Positions 30,246 through 40,389 of a stretch of 44,167 nucleotides of DNA are shown here, one piece after another (the stretch's first letter is position 1; each line of letters begins with the position of its first letter). This stretch comes from Cyanophora paradoxa (Eukaryota > Glaucocystophyceae > Cyanophorales > Cyanophoraceae): the NCBI GenBank assembly GCA_004431415.1, contig QPMI01000397.1, positions 1-44,167 of the forward strand, written 5' to 3'. The notes under the pieces were generated by a model. The model was not told the origin of the DNA, ran no database searches, and saw only the letters and a program-made list of their open reading frames with translations. Made by a program: the position numbers and the translations under genes.

Positions 30246-30978
30246 CGGTCGCCAGCTTGCGAGCCAGCCCAAGAAGAGCCACGCGAACCCGCGGCTCGTC
30301 ACCGCGTTCGGTTACGAGCTGCCGCCTTTCCCGAACTCACCTCCGGGGACGTGCCCTTGGGCGCCGATCCCGGCGGAAGAGGAAATCCTCGCGACGGCCA
30401 TCGGTTTTACGCTGGCCTGGCACGCGCGCTTCTTCCAGCGTCACGCGCCGGGCAAGCACCTCCGCAGCCAGCACTGGGCTGATGACTTTCTGTCGGCTGC
30501 GGCCATGGACGTCGAGTCGGAACGCCCGGCTGACTACGTCCCCGAGATCGCTCGGGCGGTCGCCGATCACATGGATGACTTCAACAAGGTGTTGAACTCG
30601 TTCCGCTGCGTGGTGCCGGACGGTCTGATGGTGTTCATTCACGAGGCCTTCCTGACTAAGCCGACGGCCAAGCCGGACCGCGGGTCCGACGTCTTGCCTC
30701 AGGGCAAGAAGGTCTTCGACGCGGACGCGAGGCCGACGTACCGGACGGTCATCCCACGCTTGCGTGGAAGTTTGGCCCGAACAATGCGGTCGTGCCGGAC
30801 CACGAGGGTCGTGCGGCGATCTGTGGGCGGATCCTGCTCGCGATGCTGCAGGGCTTCCAGTATCCCCGCATCCCGCTGCTCGCGCAGCGGGTGGACAACT
30901 GTGCGCCCTGAACGCCGCCATGCCCCAGAACGTGGCCGAGGTCTTCAGGGCCCTCTTGCGCACTATGACGAGGGATGA
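30232..30978 (+). CDS. Extra polyprotein block 7, unrecognised
   Basis: Protein-like to about 30760: AFGYELPPFPNSPPGTCPWA, AIGFTLAWHARFFQRHAPGK, ARAVADHMDDFNKVLNSF, VPDGLMVFIHEAFLTK. Continues in other frames with WKFGPNNAVVPDHEGRAA and AAICGRILLAMLQGFQYPRI, then AEVFRALLRTMTRDECADSD. Confidence 0.45.
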   Translation: MARSDGRQLASQPKKSHANPRLVTAFGYELPPFPNSPPGTCPWAPIPAEEEILATAIGFTLAWHARFFQRHAPGKHLRSQHWADDFLSAAAMDVESERPADYVPEIARAVADHMDDFNKVLNSFRCVVPDGLMVFIHEAFLTKPTAKPDRGSDVLPQGKKVFDADARPTYRTVIPRLRGSLARTMRSCRTTRVVRRSVGGSCSRCCRASSIPASRCSRSGWTTVRPERRHAPERGRGLQGPLAHYDEG

Positions 30979-31385
30979 GTGCGCCGACTCGGATGCCCGC
31001 GCGCTGGCGGACGGCATCCGCGCGTACCTCACAAACATGCCGCACGGTCTCGGGTACCAGCGTCTTGAGCTCGGCTCGCCCCGATGGCCGGCGCCGAGGA
31101 CGCGTGGCCCGCCGGCGATGACCTTGGCGCCGGGGCAAGAGTGGGATACAGCGCCACCTTGAGGCCGCCCGCGCCGCCGAGGAGCTGGAGAACTGTCCGG
31201 GAACTTCCCGCTGGGGCTCATCTTTACCGATGAGGCTATACCCCTGCGGCCTCAGTTCGAGACGATGCTCCGTTCGCTCTACGCCGATCTGAATGTCGCG
31301 ATCCGCCTCGCGCGCCCGATCGACTGGGAGACGGACGACCCCGTGCTCCCGACTGGGACGTTGAGGCTCTGCGCCCGGCGCTGAT

Positions 31386-31979
31386 GTGGACGCGGTCCAG
31401 AACAAGGGCGCCGCGCCCTCGGCCCGGCGCAGCCTGACTGCGACGGCGGCTGTCGATAAGGAGGCCGAAAGCCTTCTGGTTCGCACGCCGTACCAGCCGA
31501 TCTACGAAGGAGCGGTCCGCGCGACGTGGGCGGGCGTGCGGTTCCAGCCGCCTCAACCATCGTCGGCGGCTCGCGGACGACCCCGCCGAGGCGGCGCCAT
31601 CCGCCACCCCGTCGGCGCCCGCGCCGGCGCAGGCCGCTGCGCAGACCGCCGCGCCGCCGACGGCGCCGCAGCAGGCGCGGCCCCGGCGCAACGCGGCCAG
31701 GCCGTTGGCCGAGGCGGCCGCGGGCAGGGTCACCAGCGGGGCGGCCGCACCGCGGTCGCGACGGCCGAGGCCACCGTGACCGTGGCGGCGACCGCGGCGG
31801 TGGCCAGGCGCAACCCGCACAACCCGCTGTCGACCCGAACGACCCGTTCGGGCTGGATGCGTTCCTCGCGCGGCAGCAGGGGTATGACCCAAGACCATGC
31901 GCGTAACCGTCTCGGACGGGAAGGTGAAGGTCGAGCGGATCGCCGAGAGCGCTCCGCCAGACCAAGCCCCGCCGGCTGA
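31386..31979 (+). CDS. Extra polyprotein block 8, unrecognised
   Basis: Preceded in another frame by FTDEAIPLRPQFETMLRSLY (near 31230). This frame adds SLTATAAVDKEAESLLVRTP and YQPIYEGAVRATWAGVRF, then becomes an Ala/Pro/Gln linker with frame changes. A DPNDPFGLDAFLARQQGYD piece lies near 31840 and VTVSDGKVKVERIAESAPPD near 31905. Confidence 0.4.
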   Translation: MDAVQNKGAAPSARRSLTATAAVDKEAESLLVRTPYQPIYEGAVRATWAGVRFQPPQPSSAARGRPRRGGAIRHPVGARAGAGRCADRRAADGAAAGAAPAQRGQAVGRGGRGQGHQRGGRTAVATAEATVTVAATAAVARRNPHNPLSTRTTRSGWMRSSRGSRGMTQDHARNRLGREGEGRADRRERSARPSPAG

Positions 31980-32019
31980 GACTCCCTCCCGGACCTTGAT
32001 GCCGCCGCCCAGCTCGAGC

Positions 32020-32690
32020 CGCCAGGCGAGGCAAGCTCGAGCCGCAGGGACGACACGGCCAGTCGCGCGTCGCAGGCCCGCCGGACCCCTGAGCGGGCCT
32101 CGTCTCAGCGCCGCTCGCGCACACCCGAGCCGCGCCGAGCCCCGTCCAGTCGCCGCTCTCGCACCCAGACAGGCGCGAGACGCGGGGCCCCTCCACGCGC
32201 CGCGAGCGCTCCCCGGAGCCCCACCGGCAATCCCGGGCGCCGCCGCCGTCCCGCCGTTCGTTGGAACGCCGCGATCGCGAGGGCTCCCGACGCCCTTCGC
32301 CGGACCGCCGGGACCGCGAGGCCTCCCGCCGCCGCTCCCCGGACCGCCGTGATCGCTCGCCGCCGCGCCGCGACCGCAGCCCGCCGAGCCGACGGTCCAC
32401 GGCTCGCGACACTCGCGACAGGCGGAGCCCTCGCCGAGGCTCGCGGGAACGCCGCCGGAGCCGAACACCGTCCCGCTCTAGCTCCCGCTCGCGCTCGCGC
32501 GATCGGAGCCCGAGCCGGAGCCCCCGCCATGACGATAAGCGGCGCAAAAGCTCGAAGAAGGGCTCGCGCGACCGCGCCTCGCCGCGAGACCGCCGCAGCC
32601 CTCGCAGCAGCCAGTCCTCTCGCCGCCCGCCGGACCCGCCGCGCGGCGCCGTAGACGCTGCGTACAAGCGGCACGAGAACGACGCCGCCT
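32020..32690 (+). CDS. Arg/Ser-rich (SR-type) domain in the polyprotein
   Basis: About 200 residues dominated by RS, RD and RE dipeptides and SPDRRDRE-like repeats, read mainly in the frame of 32261-32812. An upstream part in another frame (SSSRRDDTASRASQARR) has the same character. The segment ends KRRKSSKKGSRDRASPRD. This composition is that of splicing-factor SR proteins and U1-70K tails, which mediate RNA binding and phosphorylation-dependent assembly in nuclear speckles. No RRM is seen. Internal DNA repeats of a CGCCGGACCGCCG(G/T)GA type build it. Confidence 0.65.
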
Positions 32691-33662
32691 GCGAGGCTGC
32701 CCGCCCACATTGCGCGAGCTCTTCGACATGGTCTGGAAGGCGCAGTACGCTGAGATGCCAGACTCGCTCTCGGCGTCCGCGCGAGCTGAGCAGGCCACCG
32801 CGCTGGTCCTGATCAAGCTCCAGAACCAGATGGACGCTCAGTCCGCGTCGTCCTCGGCCCGCGCCGCCGCGCCACCATCGGGTGGGCAGCCGCCGACGGG
32901 CGGACGCAACGAGCGCCAGCAGCCCTTTCTAGAGGGCCTGAGGGGCAGAGCGAGGCCGGTCCGCAGTCGGCGGCGCCGTCCAAGCCTGCGGAGGGTCGCG
33001 CCTCCATCTCTCAGGCCCAGGAGCGGTCATCGCGTGCGAGCCAGGCCGAGCCGCCGCGCGCAGACCAGTCGACGCCGGAGCAGCCGCGCGCCTCAGTGGC
33101 CGCGCCGCGCGCCTCCGCCGCCACGACTTTCAACCCCCAGGCTGACGTCCCAGCAGGGGCCTCCTGCAGTTTGTGCGCGAGTGCTCGAGCTGCCGCGACG
33201 TGAAGATCCGGGGCCAAGGGTCACGGAATTGGGGCTTTGGCTTCAAACAGTCGAGCGCCAGATCCGCACCGCCGCTAGCCACGCCGAGACGCGCGCCAAG
33301 CCCGGCGGCGCTCAGAAGGTCTCAGACGAAGCCTTCGCCCAGGCAAAGCAGGCCGCTCGGCGGGCCTGGAAGACGTCTGCCGCGCCCTCCGGGCCGGCAT
33401 CGATATGCAGATCAGCCTCTCCGCTGGGGAGACGGGCATGATGATCTCGCTCCTCCCAGACGGGCCCCGTGCCGATCTCGAGGCTCTGCGGGCCACGCTC
33501 GATCGCACCAAAGACTGGCGAGCCTTGCTTGAGCGCGAGCGCCAGCACGAGGCTCGCGTGGCAATGCAGGCCGCGGCAAAAGCCAACCCAAAGCCCTTCT
33601 TCGCGGTATACACCGTCGCAGAAGCGTCGTCACCCCGCGGGCACGAGGCCGCGCGCCTGTGA
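32691..33662 (+). CDS. Extra polyprotein block 9, before protease
   Basis: Starts with RELFDMVWKAQYAEMPDSLS and EQATALVLIKLQNQMDAQSA, then a Ser/Ala/Pro linker. The last part (33405-33662) reads MQISLSAGETGMMISLLPDG, then LEALRATLDRTKDWRALLER and a helical Gln/Ala stretch. The frame then changes into that of the protease frame. No family recognised. Confidence 0.45.
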
Positions 33663-35040
33663 CCTTCCCGCCCACTTGCATACGCCGGCGTCGGTCCGGG
33701 CCGCTGTGCCGGTGCCGGCGGACGAGAAGTACATCTCGATCCGCCGCGTCCAGACGGTCGTCCACGAGCCGCCCGCTCAAACAGTCGCGCCGCCGGCGCC
33801 AGCCGCGCCGCCCGCCCCGGCCCCACCAAAGAGCCGCGAGCCTGCGCCGGCCTGGGCCCGCCGCCTGCTGCACAAGCTCGGGCCGCGCTCGACCGTGCTG
33901 GTCTTCAACTGGCTGTCGAACCCCGCGCAAATGCTGCAGGTCGATCCAAAGACCCTGGAGCCCGCCTTACGCGCGGTGCATCAGGCGATCATGGACCGCT
34001 ACGGCATCTCGATGCGCAAAACGGGCTACAAGGCCCGCCACGGCCGACTCGCGCGTGGTTCTCGGGTTCAGCGCCGACAGCGGCGTTCGCCCCGCAGAAC
34101 GCGCTCGAGGCCGCCGCGATCATTTACCCGAGGGCCTGACCTCCGACGAGGAAGCTCTCATGCCCGCGGGCCACGCCCTGGGCTCCAAAAACCGCCCGTC
34201 CCTCGCCGTGCCCCGCCGGCAGAGGAGACGCCGCTGGGAACGCGCGCCGGCTATGACCCGCCCAGCGACGAGTTGCTCTACGCCAACCGCCACGGCCCGG
34301 CCCGCGCAAGCGGACCAAGCCCTCGCCGTTGGCCGACCAGGCAGAGCAGCGCCGAGTCGCCGAGCGAGCCGCGGCTCGCCAGTCCCGGCCCCATCCCCAA
34401 CCGCAAGCGCAACGGACCTGTCGGGTCCACCCGCGCCGCCGGAACCAGAATTCCACGTCCGCCGCGCCGACCTAGCTTCCCGCGCGACCGGGCCCTGGAA
34501 TTCTTCCGGCCAAAGACACTGCACATTCACGGCAGCATTGCTATGCGCCTGCCGAACGGCCGCTCCGGCGCTGAACGGCCCGCTCGCATTGTTGTCGACA
34601 CGGGCGCCCAGGGAACTGTAGTTCCCCAGGAAGTCCTCGACCGCCTGCCGCCCGACGAAGTCAATTACGTCGAGGGCCACACGATAGTCCGCGGTTTCAT
34701 GGACCGGGACAAAATTCGTTGTCGCCGCGCCGACGTAGTCTTCGTTCTGGGCTCGCTCCGCTTCTGCCGCCGCGTCTTCGTCGTCCCGCGCGGCGCCATG
34801 GGCGTTGAGCCGGACATTCTGCTCGGCCTGGACGCGATCCAGGCCGTCCACGGCCAGATCGACACGACGCTGTCCGGGTGGTGCCTCCGGGCCCGTGACC
34901 ACCTGCACCGCGAAGTCGTCGTCCCTTTTCGGCTCCGGACCAGCTTGGGATCCTGGTCCGAGTCCTGGACCAGTAAAGCTCCCCGTCGGAGAGGCCCTCG
35001 TCCCATGCACGCTCAATGGGCAGGGCCCGGCAACGCGTGA
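33469..35040 (+). CDS. pol: Pol: linker and retropepsin-type aspartic protease
   Basis: The C-terminal part carries the retropepsin signature VVDTGAQGTVV, with the catalytic Asp at about residue 377 of this frame (34597). It is followed by a hydrophobic IRGF-like turn (HTIVRGFMDRD) and the closing ILLGLDAI motif (LLG-D), as in Gypsy proteases that cut the Gag-Pol precursor. Upstream is a helical segment, AWARRLLHKLGPRSTVLVFN, then a basic low-complexity linker where frames change between 34050 and 34450. The frame passes to the next one near 34930-35000. Confidence 0.85.
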   Translation: MPISRLCGPRSIAPKTGEPCLSASASTRLAWQCRPRQKPTQSPSSRYTPSQKRRHPAGTRPRACDLPAHLHTPASVRAAVPVPADEKYISIRRVQTVVHEPPAQTVAPPAPAAPPAPAPPKSREPAPAWARRLLHKLGPRSTVLVFNWLSNPAQMLQVDPKTLEPALRAVHQAIMDRYGISMRKTGYKARHGRLARGSRVQRRQRRSPRRTRSRPPRSFTRGPDLRRGSSHARGPRPGLQKPPVPRRAPPAEETPLGTRAGYDPPSDELLYANRHGPARASGPSPRRWPTRQSSAESPSEPRLASPGPIPNRKRNGPVGSTRAAGTRIPRPPRRPSFPRDRALEFFRPKTLHIHGSIAMRLPNGRSGAERPARIVVDTGAQGTVVPQEVLDRLPPDEVNYVEGHTIVRGFMDRDKIRCRRADVVFVLGSLRFCRRVFVVPRGAMGVEPDILLGLDAIQAVHGQIDTTLSGWCLRARDHLHREVVVPFRLRTSLGSWSESWTSKAPRRRGPRPMHAQWAGPGNA

Positions 35041-36277
35041 GTTGCCGCACCTCTACGTCGAGCCGTCGCCGGAGTCCCCGCAAGCCTTGGGCGTACTCTG
35101 CCCTTACCAGCTGCATAATCACCCGGGAGACAAAATGTTTCACGTGCGGTTGTGCAATCCTGGCCGGCAGCCGGTAACCCTGCCGCTAGGATCGGTAGTA
35201 GCGGTCGCTTCGGCGGTCGCCCTACCGCCTGGTGATTTTGAGTACGAACCTGAGCAAATGCCTTGTAGTGCGAGTGCATTGACAGACCTCTTGATTCGCC
35301 GGCTGCGAATCGTGCCTGCCAAACGCCGCACTGGACTCCGCCACTTTAATAGAAAAGCACGCATGCTTGGCGCGGCATATGAGCCCGCCAAAGACGTTGA
35401 GAAAATAATCTCCACCCTACGTTCTGTCGTAGATGAGGCGGAAAAGCAGCGCGCTCTGTCTAGCGCAGCGCCTGCTGAGCCCGCCGACCCACCCCGCGCA
35501 CCGCCCTACGACGTCGACGATATAGTCGTCACGTTTGGCGAGCTGCCCTTCGACACAGCCGACCGGCCGTTGCAGGACCTTGATGCTATGAGCATCATTA
35601 GCCTCGACGACGATGCTATGAGCACGTCGTCACGAAGCGCGTCCCCAACGCCGGCCCCGATCACAGGCCCCTCGGTCGACGAGTTCGTCGCCGCAGTCGA
35701 GGCAGTGTCCGTCCCAGAGACGCCACCCTGCGCTCGACCTTCCCCGGTCTCTCCGAAAAAGCGGAGCGCGACTTGCTCGATGCAGTCCGCGCCATGCGCG
35801 GCGACGTTACGGTCCGCAAGGCCGCACCGGTCGCCGACGCCGAGGCCCCACCCAGAGTGTGGTCACAGCCTCGCTTTCGGCCCGGCCCGATGCCCCACCC
35901 CTACGACTGCAGCACCCGACGCGAAGCCCGCTGAGGCACCGCGGCCGGTGCCTAATGCAGAGGAGGAGTGGCAAGAGCTGCTGAAGAAGATTCCTGAGCT
36001 CGGCTCTCACCCGTCAATCACGACGGCGCAGAAAGCCGAACTTCACGCGCTCCTGCGGCGCTACAAGGATGTCTTCGCAGACAAGGTCGAGGCCAAAGAG
36101 GGCACCAGCAACCTGCTCTATTACGAGCACGTGATCAAACTCACGACTCGCCTTCCGGTGTTCACGCCTCCGCGGCGTATGAACCCGCACGCCGAGGAAC
36201 ACGCCCGCAAGGAAATTCAGAAACTCCTTGAGCTTGGGCTGATCGAGCCCTCCAAGCGGCATATGGCTCGCCGGTAG
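34805..36277 (+). CDS. pol: Pol: protease-RT connector and RT fingers
   Basis: True coding begins near 34930. It has a beta-rich connector (HVRLCNPGRQPVTLPLGSVV), an acidic stretch, and then the start of the RT (LLRRYKDVFADKVEAKEGTS; HVIKLTTRLPVFTPPRR; EIQKLLELGLIEPS), exactly as in Gypsy pol. A frame break at about 36255 separates it from the RT core, where [20 protein letters not shown] follows in the next frame. Confidence 0.85.
   Translation: MSRTFCSAWTRSRPSTARSTRRCPGGASGPVTTCTAKSSSLFGSGPAWDPGPSPGPVKLPVGEALVPCTLNGQGPATRELPHLYVEPSPESPQALGVLCPYQLHNHPGDKMFHVRLCNPGRQPVTLPLGSVVAVASAVALPPGDFEYEPEQMPCSASALTDLLIRRLRIVPAKRRTGLRHFNRKARMLGAAYEPAKDVEKIISTLRSVVDEAEKQRALSSAAPAEPADPPRAPPYDVDDIVVTFGELPFDTADRPLQDLDAMSIISLDDDAMSTSSRSASPTPAPITGPSVDEFVAAVEAVSVPETPPCARPSPVSPKKRSATCSMQSAPCAATLRSARPHRSPTPRPHPECGHSLAFGPARCPTPTTAAPDAKPAEAPRPVPNAEEEWQELLKKIPELGSHPSITTAQKAELHALLRRYKDVFADKVEAKEGTSNLLYYEHVIKLTTRLPVFTPPRRMNPHAEEHARKEIQKLLELGLIEPSKRHMARR
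35955..35969 (+). repeat. Internal copy of the polypurine-tract sequence
   Basis: ATGCAGAGGAGGAGT, identical to 37713-37727 and one base shorter than the tract at the 3' LTR. It could act as a central polypurine tract, or be chance. Confidence 0.45.
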
Positions 36278-36992
36278 TGCTGGCCCCAAAAAGGACGGCA
36301 CTTGGCGTTTCTGTGTCGACTATCGGAGGCTGAATCAGATCACCGAGCGGGACGTGTTTCCCCTACCCCGCATAGACGACCAGCTCGAGCGCCTCCGCGG
36401 CTCGATGGTCTTCTCGACTGCTGACGCGACTGCCGGCTTCTGGCAGCTGCCTCTGCACCCCGGCTCCCGAGCCTACACTGCATTTGTGGTCCCCTGGGGT
36501 CACTTTCAGTGGAAGGTTACGCCGTTTGGGGTCACGAACGGGCCCGCGGCATTCTCCCGCGCGATCACTGCGATCCTGGGCCCCTTGCTGACCACCTGCG
36601 TCGTCGCGTACATCGACGATATCACGGTCTTCTCACCGTCCATCGATCAGCACCTTCTAGACTTGAAGGCGCTCTTCGAGACGATCTCTAAGGCGAACCT
36701 GCGCCTGAAGCCGTCGAAGTGCCGCTTCTGCGTGCCTGAAATCGACCTTCTCGGCCACCGCATCTCCGCCGAAGGGATCCGCCAGGACCCTGCGAAGACC
36801 AAGGTGATCACGGACTGGCAGACGCCGAAGAACGCGGACGAGCTCCGCTCGTTCCTCGGCCTCGCCGGCTACTACCGCCGCTTTGTCGAGAACTTCTCCA
36901 AAGTGGTGCACGCCATGCAGCGCCTTCTATTGAAGGACGCCGTCTGGAGTTGGCCAGAGGACGGCCCGCCGACCGCGCCTTTAAGGAGCTGA
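36260..36992 (+). CDS. pol: Pol: reverse transcriptase core
   Basis: Contains the Gypsy RT motifs in order: [48 protein letters not shown] (first catalytic Asp), [14 protein letters not shown], and the active-site box [11 protein letters not shown] with YIDD at 36609. [16 protein letters not shown] and [20 protein letters not shown] follow. It copies element RNA into DNA in the particle. All catalytic aspartates are present. The frame breaks again near 36960, at the RNase H boundary. Confidence 0.95.
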
Positions 36993-37600
36993 AAGAACTC
37001 CTGGGCCGCGATATTATATTGCGGTTCCCGGACTTCTCGAAGCCCTTCATTCTCCAGACGGACGCCAGCACCTACGCTATCGGCGCAATTCTGAGCCAGG
37101 CCGACGACAAAGGCGTCGAGCGGCCGCTCGCGTTCATCAGCCGCACGCTGCTGCCGGCCGAGATGAACTACTCCGCTACGGAGCTGGAGTGCCTCGCAGT
37201 AGTCTGGGCCATTAAGTATTGGCGCCACTATCTGCTGGGCGGCCCCAGTTCCTGGTGCGGACCGACCACCACGCCCTCCAGTGGCTGAAGACGCTGGACC
37301 GACGACGGGCCGCCTCGGTCGCTGGTCCCTGCTCTTGCAGGCCTACGACTTTGAGATCGTCTACCGCCCTGGCAAGCAGAACGGGGGTCCCGACGCGTGC
37401 TCGCGTCTCCCTAAGGACCACCCCGTCTGGCAGCCAGGCGGTGCAGACGGTTCCTCGTCCAAGCCCGCGGCCTACAAGGGCGCCGAAGGCTTCGGCATCC
37501 CGCAACATGCTGTAGGGGCTGAGCCTGAGGATCCCGACGTCCCGCTGGGCATCTTTAGGATGCAGCTGGGCCCGACCGAGCGGCCCTGCGCCAGCTCGCC
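36950..37600 (+). CDS. pol: Pol: RNase H domain (two frame breaks)
   Basis: [20 protein letters not shown] and [19 protein letters not shown] supply the first Asp. [20 protein letters not shown] and [17 protein letters not shown] follow with the Glu and next conserved positions. After a one-base shift near 37245 comes [16 protein letters not shown], and after another near 37290 the closing [20 protein letters not shown]. RNase H removes the RNA strand during reverse transcription. All motifs are present across three frames. Confidence 0.92.
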
Positions 37601-38727
37601 AACTCCGCGGCTTCCGCGCGGAAGCCCCAGCCGAGGTGGCCGAGCCGCTAGACGCCGAGCGCCCCGGGCGGCGCCTGCGAGCGCCCCCTCTTCCCGCCGG
37701 GCCGCTCCTCTTATGCAGAGGAGGAGTCGCGGCCCCTGTGCCAGCCAGTGCTCCTGAGGCCGAGCCCGACGCCGGCGCCCCTGAAGCGCCCGCGCCCGAG
37801 CCTGAGGGTGAGGCTGGCGGTGCTGCGGAAACCGATTCCGACGCCGAGCCCCCGCCGCCAGAGCGCGCGCCGCGACGCCTGCCCCGCGAGCTCGCCAAGC
37901 TTGCTGCGTCGGCTGGGTTCGCTGAGGCCAAGGCCTCCGCCTCGGCTACTGACGCCGCCACGCGCAAGCGAGCGCGGGCCGCCCCAGAGCGCTTCGCGCC
38001 TCCCGCGCCAGAGTCGGTCTCGCCGCCCCCGAAACGACGAGAGCCGGGCCGGCGCCCGCTGTCGAGGAGCGCGAGGCTCCCTCGGACGCGGAGATGCCCG
38101 ACGCCCCTGAGGGCGACCTGGGCGCCCCGGCCGCGCTGCTAGAGGACGCTCACGCAGAGGCCGAGGCCTCGGGCGAGATCGATGACGAGTCGCTGCCGGA
38201 AGGGCCTGTCCCTCCGACGCCTGCGACGCTGACGGCTTCCCCTCGCTCTTGCGGAGCGAGTCCCGAAGCGCTCGGAAACCGGGCCCGTCGGTGGGGCGCC
38301 AAGGATTTGCCGAGCCGCGGCCCCTGCATCCCGACGCGCTCTTCCCTCGCGGCCCGCCTTGAGGCGGCAGCCTCGAGATGAGTACAACACGCGCCACTGG
38401 CGCTCCCCGGTCGACCCCTCGGATCGGCCGGTGCCGATTCATATTGAGTGGGAGCCGGAGGACCCTGAGGGCGAGCCGCCTCCCGGGCCTCCGCGCCGAC
38501 GCTCGCTCTCCCCGGAGACTGCTCGCCACCAGATCCGCGTTCGGCCGGTCCCCCGGACCCCAAGCCAGCGCCGCGGGCTCGAGGTCGCCCTCTGCCCGCG
38601 GGCAGGCTTCCGACGACGCCGCCCCGCTCGAGCCTGAGACGGTCGCCGCCGAGGCCGCTGCCCGCAGCGGTGGGTAGAACTCGACCCTAGAGGCCGGGAC
38701 GTTCGCCCGCCGTGCAAGCCGGTCTTC
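37600..38727 (+). CDS. Pol: long Pro/Ala/Glu linker between RNase H and integrase
   Basis: About 370 codons of low-complexity acidic and Pro-rich sequence in changing frames (37636-38142 is the longest: PEAEPDAGAPEAPAPEPEGE-like). Ordinary Gypsy elements have a short linker here. No domain recognised; probably disordered. Confidence 0.55.
37713..37727 (+). repeat. Second internal copy of the polypurine-tract sequence
   Basis: Same 15-mer as at 35955, in the linker between RNase H and integrase. Confidence 0.45.
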
Positions 38728-40389
38728 GTGGATACCGTCCTCGACGCGTGGGCCTGCGGACCCTCGCCAGCCGTCGATGGGGCGCTCCCCGACGCGCTGC
38801 GCCGTATGTTCCCGCCCGAGAAGCGCAAGCGTCTGCTCGCCGCTCAGAAGGAGGATTCCTTCTGCAAGAAGCTTCTCGCCTTCCACGCAGAGGGCGAGAA
38901 TCCAACTGTCTGTACCCGCGGCTCGAGGCGCGACGCAGATCCCTGCTCGCCCAGCTGCGCTCACTGCCTGCGGGCCAAGGAGCGCTTTGCACGCCTGGCC
39001 GGCGAGTTCAGCCTGGCCGACGACGGCGTCATCGAGCGCAACCCCTTGGTCCCTGCCGGCCGGTTCCTACCCGTCTTGCCGGACGCTTGGATCGACAGGG
39101 TGCTCTACGCCTATCACGAGGGCTGGGCCCATCGAGGCGCGCCCGTGATAGCCCGTCGGATCGCCCTGCGGTTCTGGTGGCCTGGCATGTACGCCTCCAT
39201 CGCTCGCTTTGTGCGGTCATGCCCGCACTGTCAGTTCGCGAAGGCCGCGAAGCCCCGCCGTACCGCCATTCAGGTGATACAGCCTTCGGGCAAGGGAGAC
39301 CTGTGGCAGGTGGATATCTTCCACTTGGATATGCACGAAGACGGTTCGCGATACATCATCGCGTACGTCGACGCATACACCAAGTTCTGCTATATCTACC
39401 CGCTCTCCCGTATCTCCGGCGAGGCCTTGCTCGCCACCGCGATCGACTTCTATACGCACGAGGGCGTGCCCGCGCGCATCCTGACGGACCGCGGGTCCCA
39501 ACTCGTTGGGGGCGCGTGGAACGCGTTCTTCAAGGAGAAGGGTACCCGGTTCGTGCACGCGGCCGCCTACCACCACGCCTCGAACGGCGGCGCCGAGCGC
39601 CTGGGCGGAGTCTACAAGACTCTCGCTTACGCCATGTGCCGTGAGCACAAGCGGCCGCTCTCTGACTGGCCTCTTTACAACGCCGATATCGTTCTCGCGT
39701 TGCGGACCACCGTGCACTCCGCCACCGGGTTCTCCCCGATGGTCTTGCACCGCGGTTCTGAAGTGCACCTGCCCTGCGAAGTGCGCTTCGGAGCCGGCGT
39801 CCGCTTCGTGAACCCCGACCACACGCACCCGGCTGATTACCTTCTCGCGATGACGCGAGCTGCCGCGAGCGCCGACGCTGCCTCGCGCGAGTACCGTCGG
39901 TTCTATCGGAACCGCATGGTTGCTCGCACCGGCAACCCGCCTCATCGTCGCCGCTTTGAGGTTGGCGACAAGGTATTGTGCTGGATGGGCGAACACAACA
40001 AAGGGCTGTACAATTCGTGGGTCGGGCCCTACACTGTGACTGGTGTTAACCCTGGCGGTTACACCTACACGGTCAAGGGGTCGGCTAAGCCCTACTCCGC
40101 CAAGGACGATGCCCGTACCCGTCCTCTGCGTGAGACTGTTGCCCACATCGACTGCATGCTTCCGTTCCGCACGCGTCTCTCCGAGTCTCAAGCCCGTCCC
40201 CGCGTTGGTCGGCCTCGGAAGACTGCTGTGAACGCCGACGAGCCGGCGATCGACCCCGCACTCGCGGACTCGCCCGCTCAAGAACAAAATCCACCTCTCG
40301 CCCCTGACGTCGACGCCGAGGGCCCCGAGCGGGCTGCCGAGGGCGACGAGGTTGAGATGGATGACGCGATTTTGGTCGACGACCTGTGA
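38728..40389 (+). CDS. pol: Pol: integrase, intact
   Basis: The only long pol segment without a frame break (553 codons to TGA). The HHCC zinc region is YHEGWAHRGAPV...CPHC. The catalytic core has D196 (WQVDIFHLD), D254 (ILTDRGSQ) and E290 (NGGAERLGG), with the canonical 35 residues between the second Asp and the Glu. The C-terminus has the GPY/F module (WVGPYTVTGV) typical of Gypsy integrases and an acidic tail ending DDAILVDDL. It inserts the cDNA into the genome. The segment is part of Gag-Pol, so the ATG at 38728 is only the first Met of the frame. Confidence 0.95.
   Translation: MDTVLDAWACGPSPAVDGALPDALRRMFPPEKRKRLLAAQKEDSFCKKLLAFHAEGENPTVCTRGSRRDADPCSPSCAHCLRAKERFARLAGEFSLADDGVIERNPLVPAGRFLPVLPDAWIDRVLYAYHEGWAHRGAPVIARRIALRFWWPGMYASIARFVRSCPHCQFAKAAKPRRTAIQVIQPSGKGDLWQVDIFHLDMHEDGSRYIIAYVDAYTKFCYIYPLSRISGEALLATAIDFYTHEGVPARILTDRGSQLVGGAWNAFFKEKGTRFVHAAAYHHASNGGAERLGGVYKTLAYAMCREHKRPLSDWPLYNADIVLALRTTVHSATGFSPMVLHRGSEVHLPCEVRFGAGVRFVNPDHTHPADYLLAMTRAAASADAASREYRRFYRNRMVARTGNPPHRRRFEVGDKVLCWMGEHNKGLYNSWVGPYTVTGVNPGGYTYTVKGSAKPYSAKDDARTRPLRETVAHIDCMLPFRTRLSESQARPRVGRPRKTAVNADEPAIDPALADSPAQEQNPPLAPDVDAEGPERAAEGDEVEMDDAILVDDL

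Noticed and set aside
31236..32667. Minus-strand open frames of 410 and 462 codons
   Set aside because: Antisense of the Arg/Ser-rich domain; codons for Arg and Ser read as Arg/Gly/Ala on the other strand. No motif is present.
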